64,000 nt of DNA from Lojkania enalia (Eukaryota; Ascomycota; Dothideomycetes; Pleosporales): assembly GCA_010094045.1 (NCBI GenBank), contig ML986632.1:131036-195035 (forward strand), given 5' to 3'. Positions within the stretch are counted from its first letter, which is position 1. Each line of letters starts with the position of its first letter. The notes below the pieces were generated by a model. The model saw only the letters and a list, made by a program, of their open reading frames with translations. It searched no databases and was not told the DNA's origin. Below, one piece after another: positions 34,798 through 47,417 of this stretch. The translations under genes were made by a program, and so were the position numbers.

Positions 34798-36445
34798 ATG
34801 ACTTACCAAAAATACGATCAGGACTTAGAAAAGGATGTTATTCGGGCAGGCTCCTACGCCGAAGCTGCCGTGCCCGGCGAGAGCTTCGAGTACGGCAACA
34901 CCACGTACGCGAAAATCCAGCGACTAGCAGGCCGATTCCATGTCGAGCAGAGAGGAATCGAGAGAGTGCCTGAGGACGAGAGGAATGATACATCGCTTTT
35001 GAACGTCGGCACCATGGTATGTCTATCACATACTTATAATGGATGTTTCCCTAACAAATCCTGTAGTGGCTCTCCGCCAACATGGTTGTATCGTCATTCG
35101 CCATAGGCTTGCTTGCACGAGAGCTATTCTTTCTTGGCTTCGTGGATGCAATTCTCGTCTGTTTCTTCTTCAACATCATCGGCGTTATGTCGGTATGCTA
35201 CTTCTCGACATTCGGTCCTCGATTTGGATTGCGACAAATGGTACTTTCTCGATTCTATTTTGGATGGTATGGTGTTAAACTCAGTATGTTGACAACCTTG
35301 AAAATTCGGGACACTGGACATGATCTAACTTTCGACCAGTCGCCGTTTTTAACGTCCTTGCCTGCATCGGCTGGTCAAGCGTAAACTGCATTGTTGGCGC
35401 TCAACTGATTCATGCAGTCAACAATGATGTCCCAGGCTTCGCTGGCATCATTATCATCGCCGTGTGTACGCTTCTTGTCACTTTCTTCGGCTACAAGATT
35501 GTGCACGCGTACGAGTTCTGGTCATGGGTTCCAACTTTCATTGTCTTCCTTATTATCCTTGGCTGTTTTGCCCACTCTGGGGATTTTGTCAACCTGCCTA
35601 TGGGTGTCGGAACCTCCGAACTCGGCTCCTGCCTTTCTTTCGGCAGCGTTGTATACGGTTTTGCAACGGGCTGGACCAGTTACGCGGCAGATTACACCGT
35701 CTATCAACCATCCAAACAGTCCCGGACTAAGATCTTCTTTTCCGTATTTCTGGGCCTCATGTTTCCACTCCTCTTCACAGAGTTTCTAGGAATTGCCGTC
35801 ATGACCGCGACCACGATCAACAATGGGGACAACCGCTACATGGAAGGCTACGAGGCTTCTGGGACCGGTGGCCTCCTCGCAGCCGTGCTCTTCCCACCTC
35901 TTGGCGGCTTCGGAAAGTTCTGCCTCGTCATCCTTGCCCTCTCCATCATTGCAAATAACTGCCCGAACATCTACTCGGTAGGCTTGACCATGCAGGTCTT
36001 AGCCCGCTGGACCGAGCGCATTCCGCGATTTATTTGGACCGCCGTCGGCACGGGTGTGTATATTGCGATTGCTATTCCGGGATACTCGAATTTCGAAGCT
36101 GTGCTTGAGAACTTCATGAATTTTATTGGCTATTGGTTAGCTATTTACGAGGGCATCGCGTTCGCCGACCACTTCATATACAAACGTAGAATGGACAATT
36201 ACGACGTCCCGAGCTACGATAAACCCTCCAAGCTGCCACCGGGACTCGCAGCGATCTTTGCGTTCTGCTGCGGTGTTGCGGGGATGGTGACAGGGATGAG
36301 CCAGAGTTGGTATGTGGGCCCGATTGCGTTGACGGCTGGGGAAGCGCCGTATGGTGGTGATGTGGGCTTCGAGCTAGGCTTCGCGTTTGCATTTGTGAGC
36401 TATACGGTTGCGAGATATTTTGAGTTGAAGGTGTTTGGACGGTAG
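34798..36445 (+). CDS. NCS1 purine-cytosine permease (FCY2/FcyB type)
   Basis: Exons 34798-35016, 35067-35283 and 35340-36445 (introns of 50 and 56 nt; phases 0 and 1) encode 513 aa. The ATG is preceded by GCAAA. The N-terminus is hydrophilic (about 70 residues, ending with the typical RGIERVPEDERND), then 12 hydrophobic segments follow. NCS1 motifs: WLSANMVVSSFAIG in TM1, FGPRFGLRQMVLSRFYFG, NVLACIGWSSVN, GWTSYAADYTVYQP and IANNCPNIYSVGL. In the family, these residues bind the nucleobase and couple it to H+. The predicted role is plasma-membrane uptake of cytosine, adenine, guanine or hypoxanthine. Confidence 0.93.
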
Positions 36446-37534
36446 TTGTAAAGAAGTATAGCTGGAATGATATCAGGAGGAGAGACATATGGTTGGCGAT
36501 AGCAATGTTTTTTTCTTTTGCACAGTAATTTTGTAGAGAGAATTTTGAACCACGTTTGTTTTTTAGCCAGATTTTAGTGCGTAGAAGCATGATTTTTCTG
36601 TGGATTTCTTGGAACGCCTGATTGATCTTTGCGTGTATATGCTATGCATTCACACGATCTCGAGTGTTCCAGCTCTCGAACGCAGCACACTCCCCCCGCG
36701 CAGGTTCCATAAACTTATAGCTAAGTATCCCGAGAGCCTGGGGTGCGGTACTTTCTATGCATATCTGCGGGTCGGCAATGGTAGGCTGTAGCGTCGTTGT
36801 CTACAAGTACACCTAGACGAGTCGATGCTTGGTAGATCAAGAATGGTAGTAGAGTTCAAATTATCACTAGTATAGTCGATTATCACCAATGCATTCATAC
36901 TCTTATCGGACGGCGCCGAAGTCCAAGAAAGACAACTGTGGCTCTGCACTTCGCTACGCTCGGCGGGTTGGGATCAGGGGTAGTCAACACCCGTTGAAGA
37001 ATGTTGAATATGGTAAGCATTGAATATCAAATTACTATTCAATCTATGTGTAGGCCAAGTAATAAATCCCAACAAAGCACTTGAAGAGATTATGGAAATC
37101 TAAGCGTTGAAAGAATATATCTGTGACAGGGGTCAGCGAACCATCGCATATCTAAACTGCACCATGGGGCCGTTTTTTTTTTTTTTCCAAAGCCCAACGC
37201 ATCCTACATCTGGAACTCATTTTCTCTCCTCCTCCCCTCTTCTAGAGTAGGGTGGTCCCCTCCAATCCCTCGCTGAGATGGGTCAAGTCGCATATTATAA
37301 CGGAATAAGATGTGGGCAAACGTGAGCTTGGGCTACAGATACGCAAGGTTCTTCCGCTACACTACCGTGTCCCGATGCTGAGAGGAACAAATACTTTTCG
37401 TGCAATACCAATTTTTTCACGTTTGAAAATATAGTGAGAGGTGTATCTTGTCTAAGGGAGGGAGATGAGGAACTGAACTGATTGATTGAGGATGACCAGC
37501 GGGCCATATTTATGCACATAGAAAAAGGGGTATA
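36446..37534. other. Spacer with T14 run
   Basis: No gene recognised. A T14 run lies at 37173-37186. The right end would be expected to hold the heme-binding loop of the P450 relic, but I find no FxxGxxxCxG in any minus-strand frame there. Confidence 0.55.
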
Positions 37535-38966
37535 TCAGCTGATATCCAGCGTGATATCGCACGACGATATCTGATACGGCTCGGCAGACTTGCCAAAATC
37601 CCTATGACAGAAAATACCGGATTCGATCCAATGTTCTGGCGCAAAATACCAAGGATGGGAAAAATATTGGGAATTGCGGTGGATCAAGTATGTGGGGACA
37701 CCAACTACGGTTCCAGCAGGAATTTGGTACCCATCAACTGTTATATCGTCCGACAAGACTACGCAAGGCAAGTGACTTGGCACCCCCGAGGCTCGAAGCG
37801 TTTCCTCAATACAAGTATATGTATATGTGCATGAATTGAGCTTCGGACCATTAACGATTTTGTCCGCGGATGTAAATGTAGACCTTCAAGGCAGTCAGCG
37901 CCCATGTTAAAAGGAGTTATCGTGAAATTTATATATCACATGCCGGACCTCGACGGCTCTTTTCTGAAGTGCTGATTCATTGTGTACTAGATAAATTATT
38001 CTACCGGTAAGAACCGAAGAGAATGGATCTGCGCCCACGTTGGCCGCCATCCTGTCTTCTCATCATCGTGATCAATGATGCGTGACAACATATCTTTCTG
38101 CTTAGAAGGACTTATCCCACTTTCGCACTCACCGCGAGACAAGACCTGGTCGTTTGCGTAGTTGATGAGACAGTTGTTGTCGGCTACCGGTTTATGATCT
38201 CGAATAGCTTCGTCCTCAATAGTGGGCGTTCTAGCATCGTGAGGGGAAGGTGAGAAACCCAGTAAAGAAATTTCGACGCGGGAAGCTCCGAACTAGCGGG
38301 GTTCCTCTTCTCTTTAGTTTGAATGGTATGAAAATCGCATCCAAACACAATCCCGCCAATGACATCAAACCCCAGATATGTAGTCATTTCGGCAATATTC
38401 CATTTCTTTCCCCACTTGTTGTCGGATTGTTGAATGATCCTGCAAAAATTTTCGATGAAACCAATGATCAATGCTTCATTCATCCTCTTGCATTCGGCTG
38501 ATAAAGCCCGACTTTGCCACCTTCTCTTTGCTGCGTGCCTGTCTCTATCAACTTCCGTAAAGCTACCGTAAGCCCCAGCTTCTATGTCAAATATCTTGTA
38601 CCATTCACCCTTTTTAACATTGGCATTTCGCGAACCGTACACAGTGCTCAACGCAGTTGAGGTACTAAATGGCAAGCTGTTTGGCGCGATGCAACCTATG
38701 GGACCTAGGCGCTGTATAAGCCGGGATACAATGTAGGTGTGTACTACCCAACCAGGAAACAAAACGATGTGAAGTATGTACTTACCGCACTTTTCATGAT
38801 CTATGTTATGCCGAATATGTCGATTTCCTCGGTATGCTTGCCAAAGTAGCGGCCATCCGCTCAACTTATATCGAAGTGGCCTAGGATACTTCGCAAGAGG
38901 ATGAAGCATGAGACGATAAATGGAGAGAGCCAGGAGCTGTTGATGGGGTTGAGAAAGGTACTGCTA
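37535..38966 (-). pseudogene. Degraded cytochrome P450
   Basis: Minus-strand P450 sequence in pieces. Order: IYRLMLHPLAKYPRPLRYKL (start of the cytosolic domain); a normal intron at 38785-38705 joining HEKCG to PIGCIAPNSL; the B-C helix region; RDRHAAKRRWQSRALS; FDVIGGIVFGCDF; then a frame break near 38184-38195 after which ADNNCLINYANDQVLSR and KQKDMLSRIIDHDDEKTGW continue in another frame; a stop at 37996-37998; little or no helix I; then the K-helix EETLR (ExxR), TVDGYQIPAGTVVGVPTYLIHRN and FAPEHWIESGIF. It ends before the heme-cysteine loop, which is missing, and a stop lies upstream at the membrane-anchor side. It cannot make a working P450. The family cannot be named. Confidence 0.8.
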
Positions 38967-39606
38967 ACTAGTGGGGTAACATACATAGAGAAAAGGAGTG
39001 AAGATGCTATACTACGCAAGATGAGGAGCACTAAAAGCTGGTGGACTAAGTAAAGGCATGTTGCAGGACTATGAAGATCATTGATGGGTGTTAGACCGCC
39101 GGCATGGCCTTCATATATTAAGAGTAACGCTTGCGATATGAGGGTTTGAAGAATCACTATAACAATTCTAGTCATATAACAGCCACGGAGCCACTGTAGC
39201 ACCCCACACAAAGCCCTTGGCGACTTGGGCTTGCGGGAGGGCTTAAGATTAAGTTGCCGATAAGTATTTGAAACTGTACAGAGATAGTAATTAGGCCTCG
39301 CGTGGTAGTAGCGTCGCGATTGGCTTAATCATATCGGGGAAGTGACGGGCAGGTTGTGCAGCTTTCATGCACGAACCTTCACTTCAACTCTGGTTCGTCC
39401 AAATGCGTTATCATTGTTGAAGTTAAACTAGATATTTCTTACGATAATTACAAGAACAACTTCTAAGCTATAACTAGCGGGAAGGGCCATGTTAAATTTA
39501 TAGAGGCTGATGATAATCAGGTGAAATTCACGATTATCAATGAATTATTCGGGCGAGGATTTCCATTTCTCAAATAGAATGATATATATATCTCCCATTA
39601 GGCTAT
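38967..39606. other. AT-rich spacer beside the P450 relic
   Basis: No intact gene. A hydrophobic stretch readable on the minus strand near 39000-39090 (CLYLVHQLLVLLIL) could be the out-of-frame remnant of the P450 membrane anchor. Confidence 0.4.
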
Positions 39607-40548
39607 CTACTGCAATTTGAACTCATTCTTCTTCAAGAATTCCTCAAACGTAGTAAGAGGAGCCCTCGCCTGTTCTGCGGCCCACTCAACCTTCTCCTTC
39701 ATTTCGCTTCCAAAATACCCGAAATCCCTAAAGAGCAAATACATCTCGAATAACTGTTCCCTATAAGATTCCGGCAAAAACCCTTTGAATATGTCATCAG
39801 GAACTTGCTGGAAAGTGACCTTTTTACCAGAAACCTTACTAAGAGTTGTCACAATCTCCTCGAAATCGTAAAGACGGGTCGCAGCGGCGATGAATTTGCC
39901 CTCATACCTGTCCGGTTCGGCGAGAATGGCGCCAACCCACTTGCCAGTATCAGTGATATCGATGAGGGCGAGCTTTGTATTAGGATGGCATAAATTTACA
40001 ACGACATAAGTCCCATCGTTGGCTGGAGAGGGCCTTGGCGCCATGTTGTGGTTCAGAAAATTCTGCATGAAAGATCCAGGAGCGAAGAATGAGGATTTGA
40101 TGGGCAGGCTCCGGATCCAGTCCTCGATTTCGGCTTTGACGTCAAAGTGCTCGACTTTTGTGAGTTCTCCGTTGGAGAGCTTCTCCGGGTGGGACATGGA
40201 GCTCCAGATGAGATACTGTATGCCTTGTTTAACGGCTTCCTCGCAAACAGCTTTGGCTTGCTTGGTTTCGATGGCCCTAGTGTCGGCGCTATATTGGGTA
40301 TTTGTGACGAGGAAGATGGTGTGCGCACCGTTAAGTGCAGCAATAATTGATTCAGGCTTATCCATGTCAGCCTCGACGATTTCGGCGCCTTTCAGTTGAA
40401 GGGCTTGTGCTTTGGCGTTGCTGGCATCACGGGTAAGAGCTCGAACGGAGTATTGTTGGGAGAGCTTAGGGTCATCGAGGACAAAATTCGCAACGGAACC
40501 GCCTTGATTGCCGGTTGCACCAAAGACAACAAGAAGTTTTTTGGACAT
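39607..40548 (-). CDS. NmrA-like NAD(P)-binding protein
   Basis: Single exon, 313 aa, ATG 40548. The N-terminal Rossmann motif is VVFGATGNQGGSV (GxxGxxG at residues 10-16), followed by VRALTRD and GAEIVEADMDKPESI, the standard NmrA/HSCARG pattern. IFLVTNTQYSADTRAIETKQAK and YLIWSSMSHPEKLSNG continue it. The classical SDR catalytic YxxxK is absent, as in NmrA-type redox sensors, so a regulatory or atypical reductase role is more likely. NmrA itself controls nitrogen-regulated transcription in fungi, but many paralogues have other or unknown jobs; nothing here links this one to nitrogen control. Confidence 0.9.
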   Translation of the reverse strand: MSKKLLVVFGATGNQGGSVANFVLDDPKLSQQYSVRALTRDASNAKAQALQLKGAEIVEADMDKPESIIAALNGAHTIFLVTNTQYSADTRAIETKQAKAVCEEAVKQGIQYLIWSSMSHPEKLSNGELTKVEHFDVKAEIEDWIRSLPIKSSFFAPGSFMQNFLNHNMAPRPSPANDGTYVVVNLCHPNTKLALIDITDTGKWVGAILAEPDRYEGKFIAAATRLYDFEEIVTTLSKVSGKKVTFQQVPDDIFKGFLPESYREQLFEMYLLFRDFGYFGSEMKEKVEWAAEQARAPLTTFEEFLKKNEFKLQ

Positions 40549-42704
40549 TGTGTTTTGGATGCTGTTTGATTGATAGGAATATGAGGGGGAAAGTTGGTGT
40601 TTGGCAACTGGGCAATAGATGAAGAGAGTGATATCTCAATCGATGTGATGCCTCTCACCTGGGTTCTAAACATTCTTTTATATTTCATCTTTTACTGACC
40701 ATTAAGTTTTGATGCGAAAATGTCGTCCAATGGGCGGACGGAGATGTCGGATGTAGGTGCGGCCAAGGATTCGGATCTAATTCACATGGGTCGGCTATCG
40801 GACCTGGGCCAATAGGAGATCCGGCTCATCGGTTTTCTGTCGTTCATGTCCGGAGTGTGCATACGAAGAATAGGTTAAGCGCAAAACAAAGAACGAGAAT
40901 AGGAAAGGCGCGGGCCAAAGCCCCACTAAAGAGTAGTGGAAGCATGGGGCGAAATAGTGATGTAGTCAAAATACCAGATTGATCTGGGCTGGCTTACAAT
41001 GCACTCCGAGGACATGTGAAGGGCGAACATAAAGTTCGCAACACAGTCAACTAAAAGAAGGATTATTTTTGCATAGTAAATTCCGGTCCGCGCAGCAAGT
41101 CTATGTCTATACTGGTCTAAGACCACTCTCTTTGCATTTCCGAATCTAGAGGGTCACCCATTTCTTCTATTAGTCGATCCAATCCCATATCACTTGCTAG
41201 AAGGCTCGATATTGCATCCTAACTACAGATTCCTCTAGTAGCATGTAGCTTGATATGATTATAGTCAATGTCAGTGAACTCGCACCTGGGTCGAAGGGAT
41301 GGTAGGACATATAGCATGAACCTCTTCAAGAGTGCGGAATTTGTGTGTCGGACCCGAGCTATTGCCTAAAAATATTACAATGAACAATATGCATGTCGTT
41401 GGGTACCATTACTTATTGTTGTGAGGATGCAACTTCAGTCTATCGAGGCTCGGTATGTGAAGGCCTGTGTGGAGTAAAATCAAAGCAAGCGGTTCAGTAC
41501 CAAGGAGTCGCCACTATTGCAACATCCTATTGTTCGCAAGTGCTCGGTATGTGTACACTACACAGCACATTCCTATTAAACACGCGTACTCACAAGACCC
41601 AGGTCCAGAGCATGAGATCCACCATCAGTGGCGGATATCAAATACACGAGGCTAGAATGCGAGTGTCTTGAGATTTGCTGCGATCTAAGCAACCGAATAC
41701 TGAACCGCGCTATTCGCATTGACGCTTGAGAAAAATTAGGATTTTAGTAATTAGAGCAATATGCAGGTCCAGACTAGCCGTGATGCAAAGCTTAGCAAAT
41801 CTTGTGTGTAAAAGCTTTAATACTCGTCATTCTTCCCGGCGAATGCTACAACTACAGAATTGTGGGAGGAACGCGTGGCCTTGGGAGCAGGGGTACCCAC
41901 TTCTCATTTTACGTTTAAAAGCCACAATCACCCTCAAAAATTCTTTCCCGTACAATAATCGTCTGGAATACGGTGCCTTTCGATAACTTCGAACACGTGA
42001 ATTAGTGAAGCTGGGAGACTGCTCGTTTGAGCGACATTTGCGTAGCGCTGTGTCGAATCAACTGTTTAAAAAACACGTTAGGAAGGAATTTGATAGGCTG
42101 GAGTTGAGAACTGAAGCGCAGCACCTCCGACGAACGTACACTCGACGTCTTCTCTACTCCGAACTCTTGAACTCGATTCCCACATCTGCCTTTTATCATA
42201 ACAATAGTCAGACAATAATTCAGAAGCTAGATTAAGTGCAGTTGTTCGAGGAATAGAATAGGCGCGCGTTATCAAACTCCGGGGCCTGTTACGCAAGCGC
42301 GGTCGTCTGTCAAGCAAGGGGAGGAGGCCTACGTAACCCTCAGGGTAACTTATCACGCTAACACCATGGTTGCCGAACGACGCATATTGAAATACATAGT
42401 TGGATGAAGCTGCACCACGATGGTCAAGCAAATCTGTTTCCTTTACAGGATACCATCATTTATGAGCTGCTTTTGAGGTACCCATCTCCGTTCCTCTTTC
42501 TTTCTATTTGCTTCCACACAATCAACATTCCTTTCTGCTGTTAAACAATACAGCCTGTCGCTGCTTATAAGAAGCACACAATAGATGGAAACGGGTCATC
42601 CACAGCGTCGACGACAATTTGGCTCCTAGACTCAGTGTACAAGTCCGGCTCAAGCATTTAGAACAGCTAACTTTCATAGCCAGCCATCTGTTCACCCTCT
42701 TACA
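40549..42704. other. 2.2-kb gene-free stretch
   Basis: Only short frames without family signal on either strand. No repeat boundaries were recognised. The NmrA-like promoter lies at its left end and the LicD-like promoter at its right end. Confidence 0.5.
40677..40682 (-). promoter_or_regulatory. TATA box of the NmrA-like gene
   Basis: The minus strand reads TATAAA about 130 bp before the start codon at 40548. Confidence 0.4.
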
Positions 42705-43765
42705 ATGCATTTATTTATTCAACATGTCAATGTCATATTACTGGCCTTATCCCAACTATCACAAGCACGACCAGCACACTCAAAACGAGACGTCTCCATC
42801 AAAGAACTCGAAGGTCTAACTAGCGTGCCACTGGACAGTAATCTTATCGAAAACCAGAATGATCCACCAGACAAATACTTCCACGAATTCACCGTACGTA
42901 TCAACACACTCCTAGCTCACTCTCCCACTCCTCTCCCCTCACCGATCTTAACAAAGGTCGACTACAGGTCAATGTCCATTACGACGGACGATTCGCGACT
43001 TTATCCCTCCCAGAAGCCGAACGCATCATCCACTTGCGCCACCTAATCCGGACCTACCTCTCCACCATGGAAGAAATCGGCGTCGATACCTGGCTGATGC
43101 ACGGCTCGCTGCTAGGCTGGTACTGGAACCAGCGCATCATGCCATGGGACACAGACATCGATGTCCAAGTCTCGGAACCTGGGATCCGGTACCTAGCTCA
43201 CTACTACAACATGACGGTTCACCACTTCCCTGACATCGACATCGACGTCCCGGACCGAACATCCTCCTCACCACCACCCTCTTCTCCAGAATCCACAATC
43301 TCAGACCACGAAATCCCAGACCCCAAGCCCAGGAAGCGTGGTCCCAGAAGAAGACGAGACACCCAGGGCAAAAAATACCTCCTAGAAATAAACCCTCACT
43401 ATGCCAACGCATCACACCTCGACACCCACAACCTCATCGACGCGCGCTGGATTGATACTTCGACGGGTCTCTTCATCGACATCACCGCCCTGCGGCGAGA
43501 CTACACCTCCACCACCATTTCCTCCTCATCCCCATCCTCCGTCGAAAACATGCTCACAACAAAAGCCCGCCACACATACCTCTCAACATCCATATACCCG
43601 CTCCGCCGCACAACCTTTGAGTCCGCGCCCGCGAAGATACCGTATTCTTATGTGGAGATTTTGAGGGGTGAGTATGGGGATCGGGCGCTGACGAGAACGA
43701 GGTTCCTGGGGCATCGATTTGATGGGGAGAGGAAGGAGTGGGTTGTTCTTCTCCCCCGTTCGTAG
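42705..43765 (+). CDS. LicD-family (MNN4-like) protein
   Basis: Exons 42705-42893 and 42968-43765 (74-nt intron, GTACGT donor, phase 0) encode 328 aa. A signal peptide or anchor covers about residues 1-23. The LicD core is clear: LMHGSLLGWYWNQR at 106-119 and MPWDTDIDVQV at 121-131, with the DxD-type acidic motif of the nucleotidyltransferase fold. A Ser/Pro/Arg-rich insert follows near residues 155-190, then DARWIDTSTGLFIDIT. Bacterial LicD transfers phosphocholine; fungal relatives such as Mnn4 promote mannosylphosphate transfer to cell-wall glycans. The predicted place is the Golgi lumen. The exact donor and acceptor are unknown. Confidence 0.9.
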
Positions 43766-45194
43766 AGGGAAACCGACATAAACCTCCACCAAAGCTAGTA
43801 AAGCCCGGCACTGCTGCCTCTCACTTTTCTGTGCATATACTCCCCCCTCTTCGCCTTCCCACCTTCTAGCGTTGCAGCCTTCGAATTTATCTACCCCCCC
43901 GCCCAACACAATATAAAGTAAAAAGAAAAGCCCCATCTCTGACCTCGCTACCACGCGCAATTTCACGACCCCCCAACTTCCTCCGGCCAGAAGTAAAAGT
44001 ACGTCTATTTATTCCCTCACCGAGACACAATGCCCGTGCATCATCCCGTAAAACTCCAGACAGCAGGCCAACAAAAGGAACAAAAAAAGAGTTTCTAGTA
44101 GTCAGGGACCCTGGAAAAGGAGAGCGTTGGATAAATAGATGGAATAGTTGATATGGTACGATACACGTAATCAAGTTATCAGAATCCCCGCCTGTAGGAG
44201 AGATATATATCAGGACAACAGTGGAACGTCGCTTCAACAGGATGCATACATTTTATCTAGAACAAAGGAAACAAAGTGATTATGCATCTTGGTCCTTTGC
44301 CTAAATTTCACAATCCCATTCTTATGTCCTCACAACCCACGTGAACAAAAACACCAGGCCACAAACAGCTTCACGCATGTGAAACCCAATTAATCCCAAG
44401 CCTACATAGCGCCAGTGATCCTTCTCATACTACACATCCCGCAGCCTCCACAACCCCCGCATTACACCTCACATCACACCTCACATCACAGTCAAAAGAA
44501 GCCCCAATTTTGTAAAAGGTATGTTGTAATTATTACCTCCCTTCATCTTATAATCTACAACCATCCATCAGGGGTACGAGAACCTCGGATCCATAAGCCC
44601 ACCGCCAATCCATCATCTACACATATCCGCCATGGCCAATATGGAAATAGGCATTTTGGGTTTACATAAGCCAACGATAACCACGCCCACAACATCAGGG
44701 AGGATGGCCTAGGATCTAACGAAGCCCCGCTTCCCTCTATCCAAACAGGTTCCACAACCCTGCGCCTATTTTCCAGATCTCCAAAAATGAGTGATTGCCA
44801 TAGCGGCCCATTACCTCCTCTTAACCTCCGCCATTTTTGTTAATAGGTATATGGATCCCAGTTCCAACTCCACTCTCGTGGTCGCAACTAGCATAATCAA
44901 ACTCAAAACTGTCGACAGAATCGAATACCTTGTAACTCCAACCCCCTCCTCGGAAAACTGAACTGTACAATAAAAGGCTTACGGATGGTGAAAAATCTTA
45001 CTCCAGACAACTCCGAAACGCCGCCCGATGATTGTGGTTCAGAGCCAACGGTGATGAGCGGTAGCCAATATGGAAGAGCACGCTGACTATGCCAAGAAAA
45101 AAAGTGGAATAAAAAAGGCTCCAGAAAGTCTATAACACACGGGGTGCGAAAGAAGAAAAGGCGTTTATTAAAAAGGTTTTCAAAGGTAAAGAGG
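43766..45194. other. 1.4-kb spacer between convergent genes
   Basis: No gene supported. It contains a 12-bp tandem repeat at 44464-44487 and CT/CA-rich sequence. It probably holds 3' untranslated regions of the LicD-like and DUF3405 genes. Confidence 0.55.
44464..44487. repeat. 12-bp tandem repeat, two copies
   Basis: ACACCTCACATC occurs twice head to tail, followed by ACA. Confidence 0.85.
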
Positions 45195-47417
45195 TTATTC
45201 CGATCCTTTTTCGAATTTGACGGGATGGAATAACGTCGACCTGATGCACAACCGTCCAGTGCCGGCCTCCTCCTCCTCGGGGCCACCTTGGTCATTTTCG
45301 CGGGAACCCAGCCATCGCCGCCACCATTCTGAAGAGAAGCCGGCATTATAATAGAAGCTGTTGCCAAGCTGGTTATGCTCACCCCAGCCGAAGACGCTGT
45401 CAGTGGGTTTTGGAGGACGGTTGAAGGTGCCATCAATGATCTCTAGAGGCCAATTGTGGTCAAAGTATACGGCGTGAGGAACGTAGACTGCCTTCAAGCC
45501 ATGGTGGAAGGCAACTGTAGGCGGCCACATTTCTGGAAACATGTGATGCTTCATGAGATAGGTCTCACGGTGCATAATATCGAGCAGACGCTTCGATAAA
45601 CGCGACACGGTGATGATAGCGCAGCGACGAGGGGGTTCGGGCAGCTCAAGGTCATATCCAGTAACGTCGTCCCGGAAAACCCAGTTGGTTTTGGCGGGGT
45701 CAAAGATTGGGTTGAAAGTAAGGAGATCGGCTTCTTCTCCTACACCCCACTGATATCGGTCGTCGAGATAGGTAGTGGGAGGTGTCGTCTCATCGAGAGG
45801 GGGAAGCATGCCCGTGTTCTCGAACTTTGGTGGACCCCAGACAGGCTTCTCATCGCTAGTGTATAATTCTTCCTCGACCATCTCAGTGAAATTGTGCCAG
45901 GACCCATGAAGCTCAGGAATGTAGTAGCGGGAACTGCGCTCCCACAAACCCTTGCGCGGCTGCTTCTTGGCCCATTCACCGATTCTGTTGTTGAACTCAT
46001 AGTAGTGGCCACTGAAGCGGAGATCCATTTCCCAGTTCCAGTAGAAGTCATACTCAGGGTGAACTTGAGAGAACCACTGCAGAGCGAAGTGGGCGCTGCG
46101 GTATACGGAGTGAATAGGCGCCTTTGCATGGTTATAGACGTTGTTGGGGAAAGGCTCCGGATAATACATGCGCATCTGCTGTTCAGACCAGAGAGTTGCC
46201 ATGCCCCAAAACTCCTTAGGAAGGTTGTCCTCGATAGTCTTGCGGTAGATCTCTTCCGAAGACCAGATGGGGATGCTGTCATCCTTGACATGTAGCAGGA
46301 AGTGAACATCGTACTCGCCACCAGACTTGAGCGAGAGCTCGTTGATCATGGCTCGGATGGTGAGGATCTGGTAGTCGCTATACTTGTATCCGGTCCATGT
46401 CCGAAGAATGTAAGCGTGACGAGGAAGCTTCTTCTTGACCAGCTTCGCCTCTTCACCATCTGCGGTCTTGGCTACCGTCTCGTTTTTGGCAAAGCGGACC
46501 TTGTTCTTCTCGTAGCATCGTTTCTGAGCTGACGACCAGTCAACTTCTCGGTAATCGATCTTCTTCTCCCAGCTCCAGATCTTCTCTGAGCCTGCGCTCT
46601 CCGACTTGCCTGACATGCCCAGGCCGCCTTCTTCGCGAGGATAAGAGTAGCCATAAGGACCGAATCGGCCGAAGCGTTCGAAGCAAACCTTATCGTTCAT
46701 GCCAAGCTCCTCGAGAGACCCAAAGAAGGGCGCTGTCTGGTTTTGCGGGATTCCGGGGTACGCATAGATGTCCGGAAGCTCTACCGTCTCATCCTCATCA
46801 AGATAGCATGTCTCGACCTTCTCGTACTTCTTAAGATACTCCTGCGTGGTGAAATCAGGGTAAGGATTGAAGGGAATGGGGTCCATGGGCGGATCCTTGT
46901 TCTCTTTGCCGATGGCGGGATACTTCTGTTTCATCCAATCCTCGGGACCACCGGTCTCGGCGCTTTTTGCGAACGTCTGCTCGGGGACGTAGTCAGAGAA
47001 CGGTACGAGGGTGCGTACGCCATTAAAGAAACCGCGCAGCCTACATAATGTTAGCAGCGGTCAGCGAGGGCCTGCTGTGTGGCAAACTTACCGAGGGTAG
47101 TGCTCCCAGTGGTATTGTTTCCTCTCTTCCCTTCCCTGGTCACCCTTGGGCCAACGGTGCTTATAGATGGTGGTCCCCAGCATGGAAGCTAGCAGCAGGG
47201 TGGTGACGAGAAGCATGATGATGCGGCTCAACGATAGCCGCATGGGCCGTAATCGGCGGTCTGACCATGGGCTACGGTGTTTCCATGACTTGAGGGGCAT
47301 GCCGAAGCCCAGCGGTGACGAACTCTGGCTGTCGGTCGGGAGCTTGTCGTAGTTGAAGCGCGTCCGCACGAACAGCCCGCGCGGGTTGAGCTTGATGTTA
47401 GAGAATCGCGACGACAT
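45195..47417 (-). CDS. DUF3405 type II membrane protein
   Basis: Exons 47417-47092 and 47040-45195 (51-nt intron, phase 2) encode 723 aa. ATG 47417 opens MSSRFSNIKLNPRGLF; a basic cytosolic tail precedes a single hydrophobic anchor at about residues 65-87 (RIIMLLVTTLLLASMLGT). The luminal part carries the fungal DUF3405 signature: RHAYILRTWTGYKY, NELSLKSGGEYDVHFLLHVKDD, a WNWEMDLRFSGHYYEF segment with conserved acidic residues, and CAIITVSRLSKRLLDIMHRE. The topology and the EMD/DLR acidic motif resemble Golgi glycosyltransferases, which is an inference. The function of the family is not established to my knowledge. The C-terminus is acidic (EEEEAG) then ends KFEKGSE. Confidence 0.9.

Noticed and set aside
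34798..41000. Permease, P450 relic and NmrA-like gene as a biosynthetic cluster
   Set aside because: No backbone synthase is present, the P450 is dead, and the other two are common single genes.
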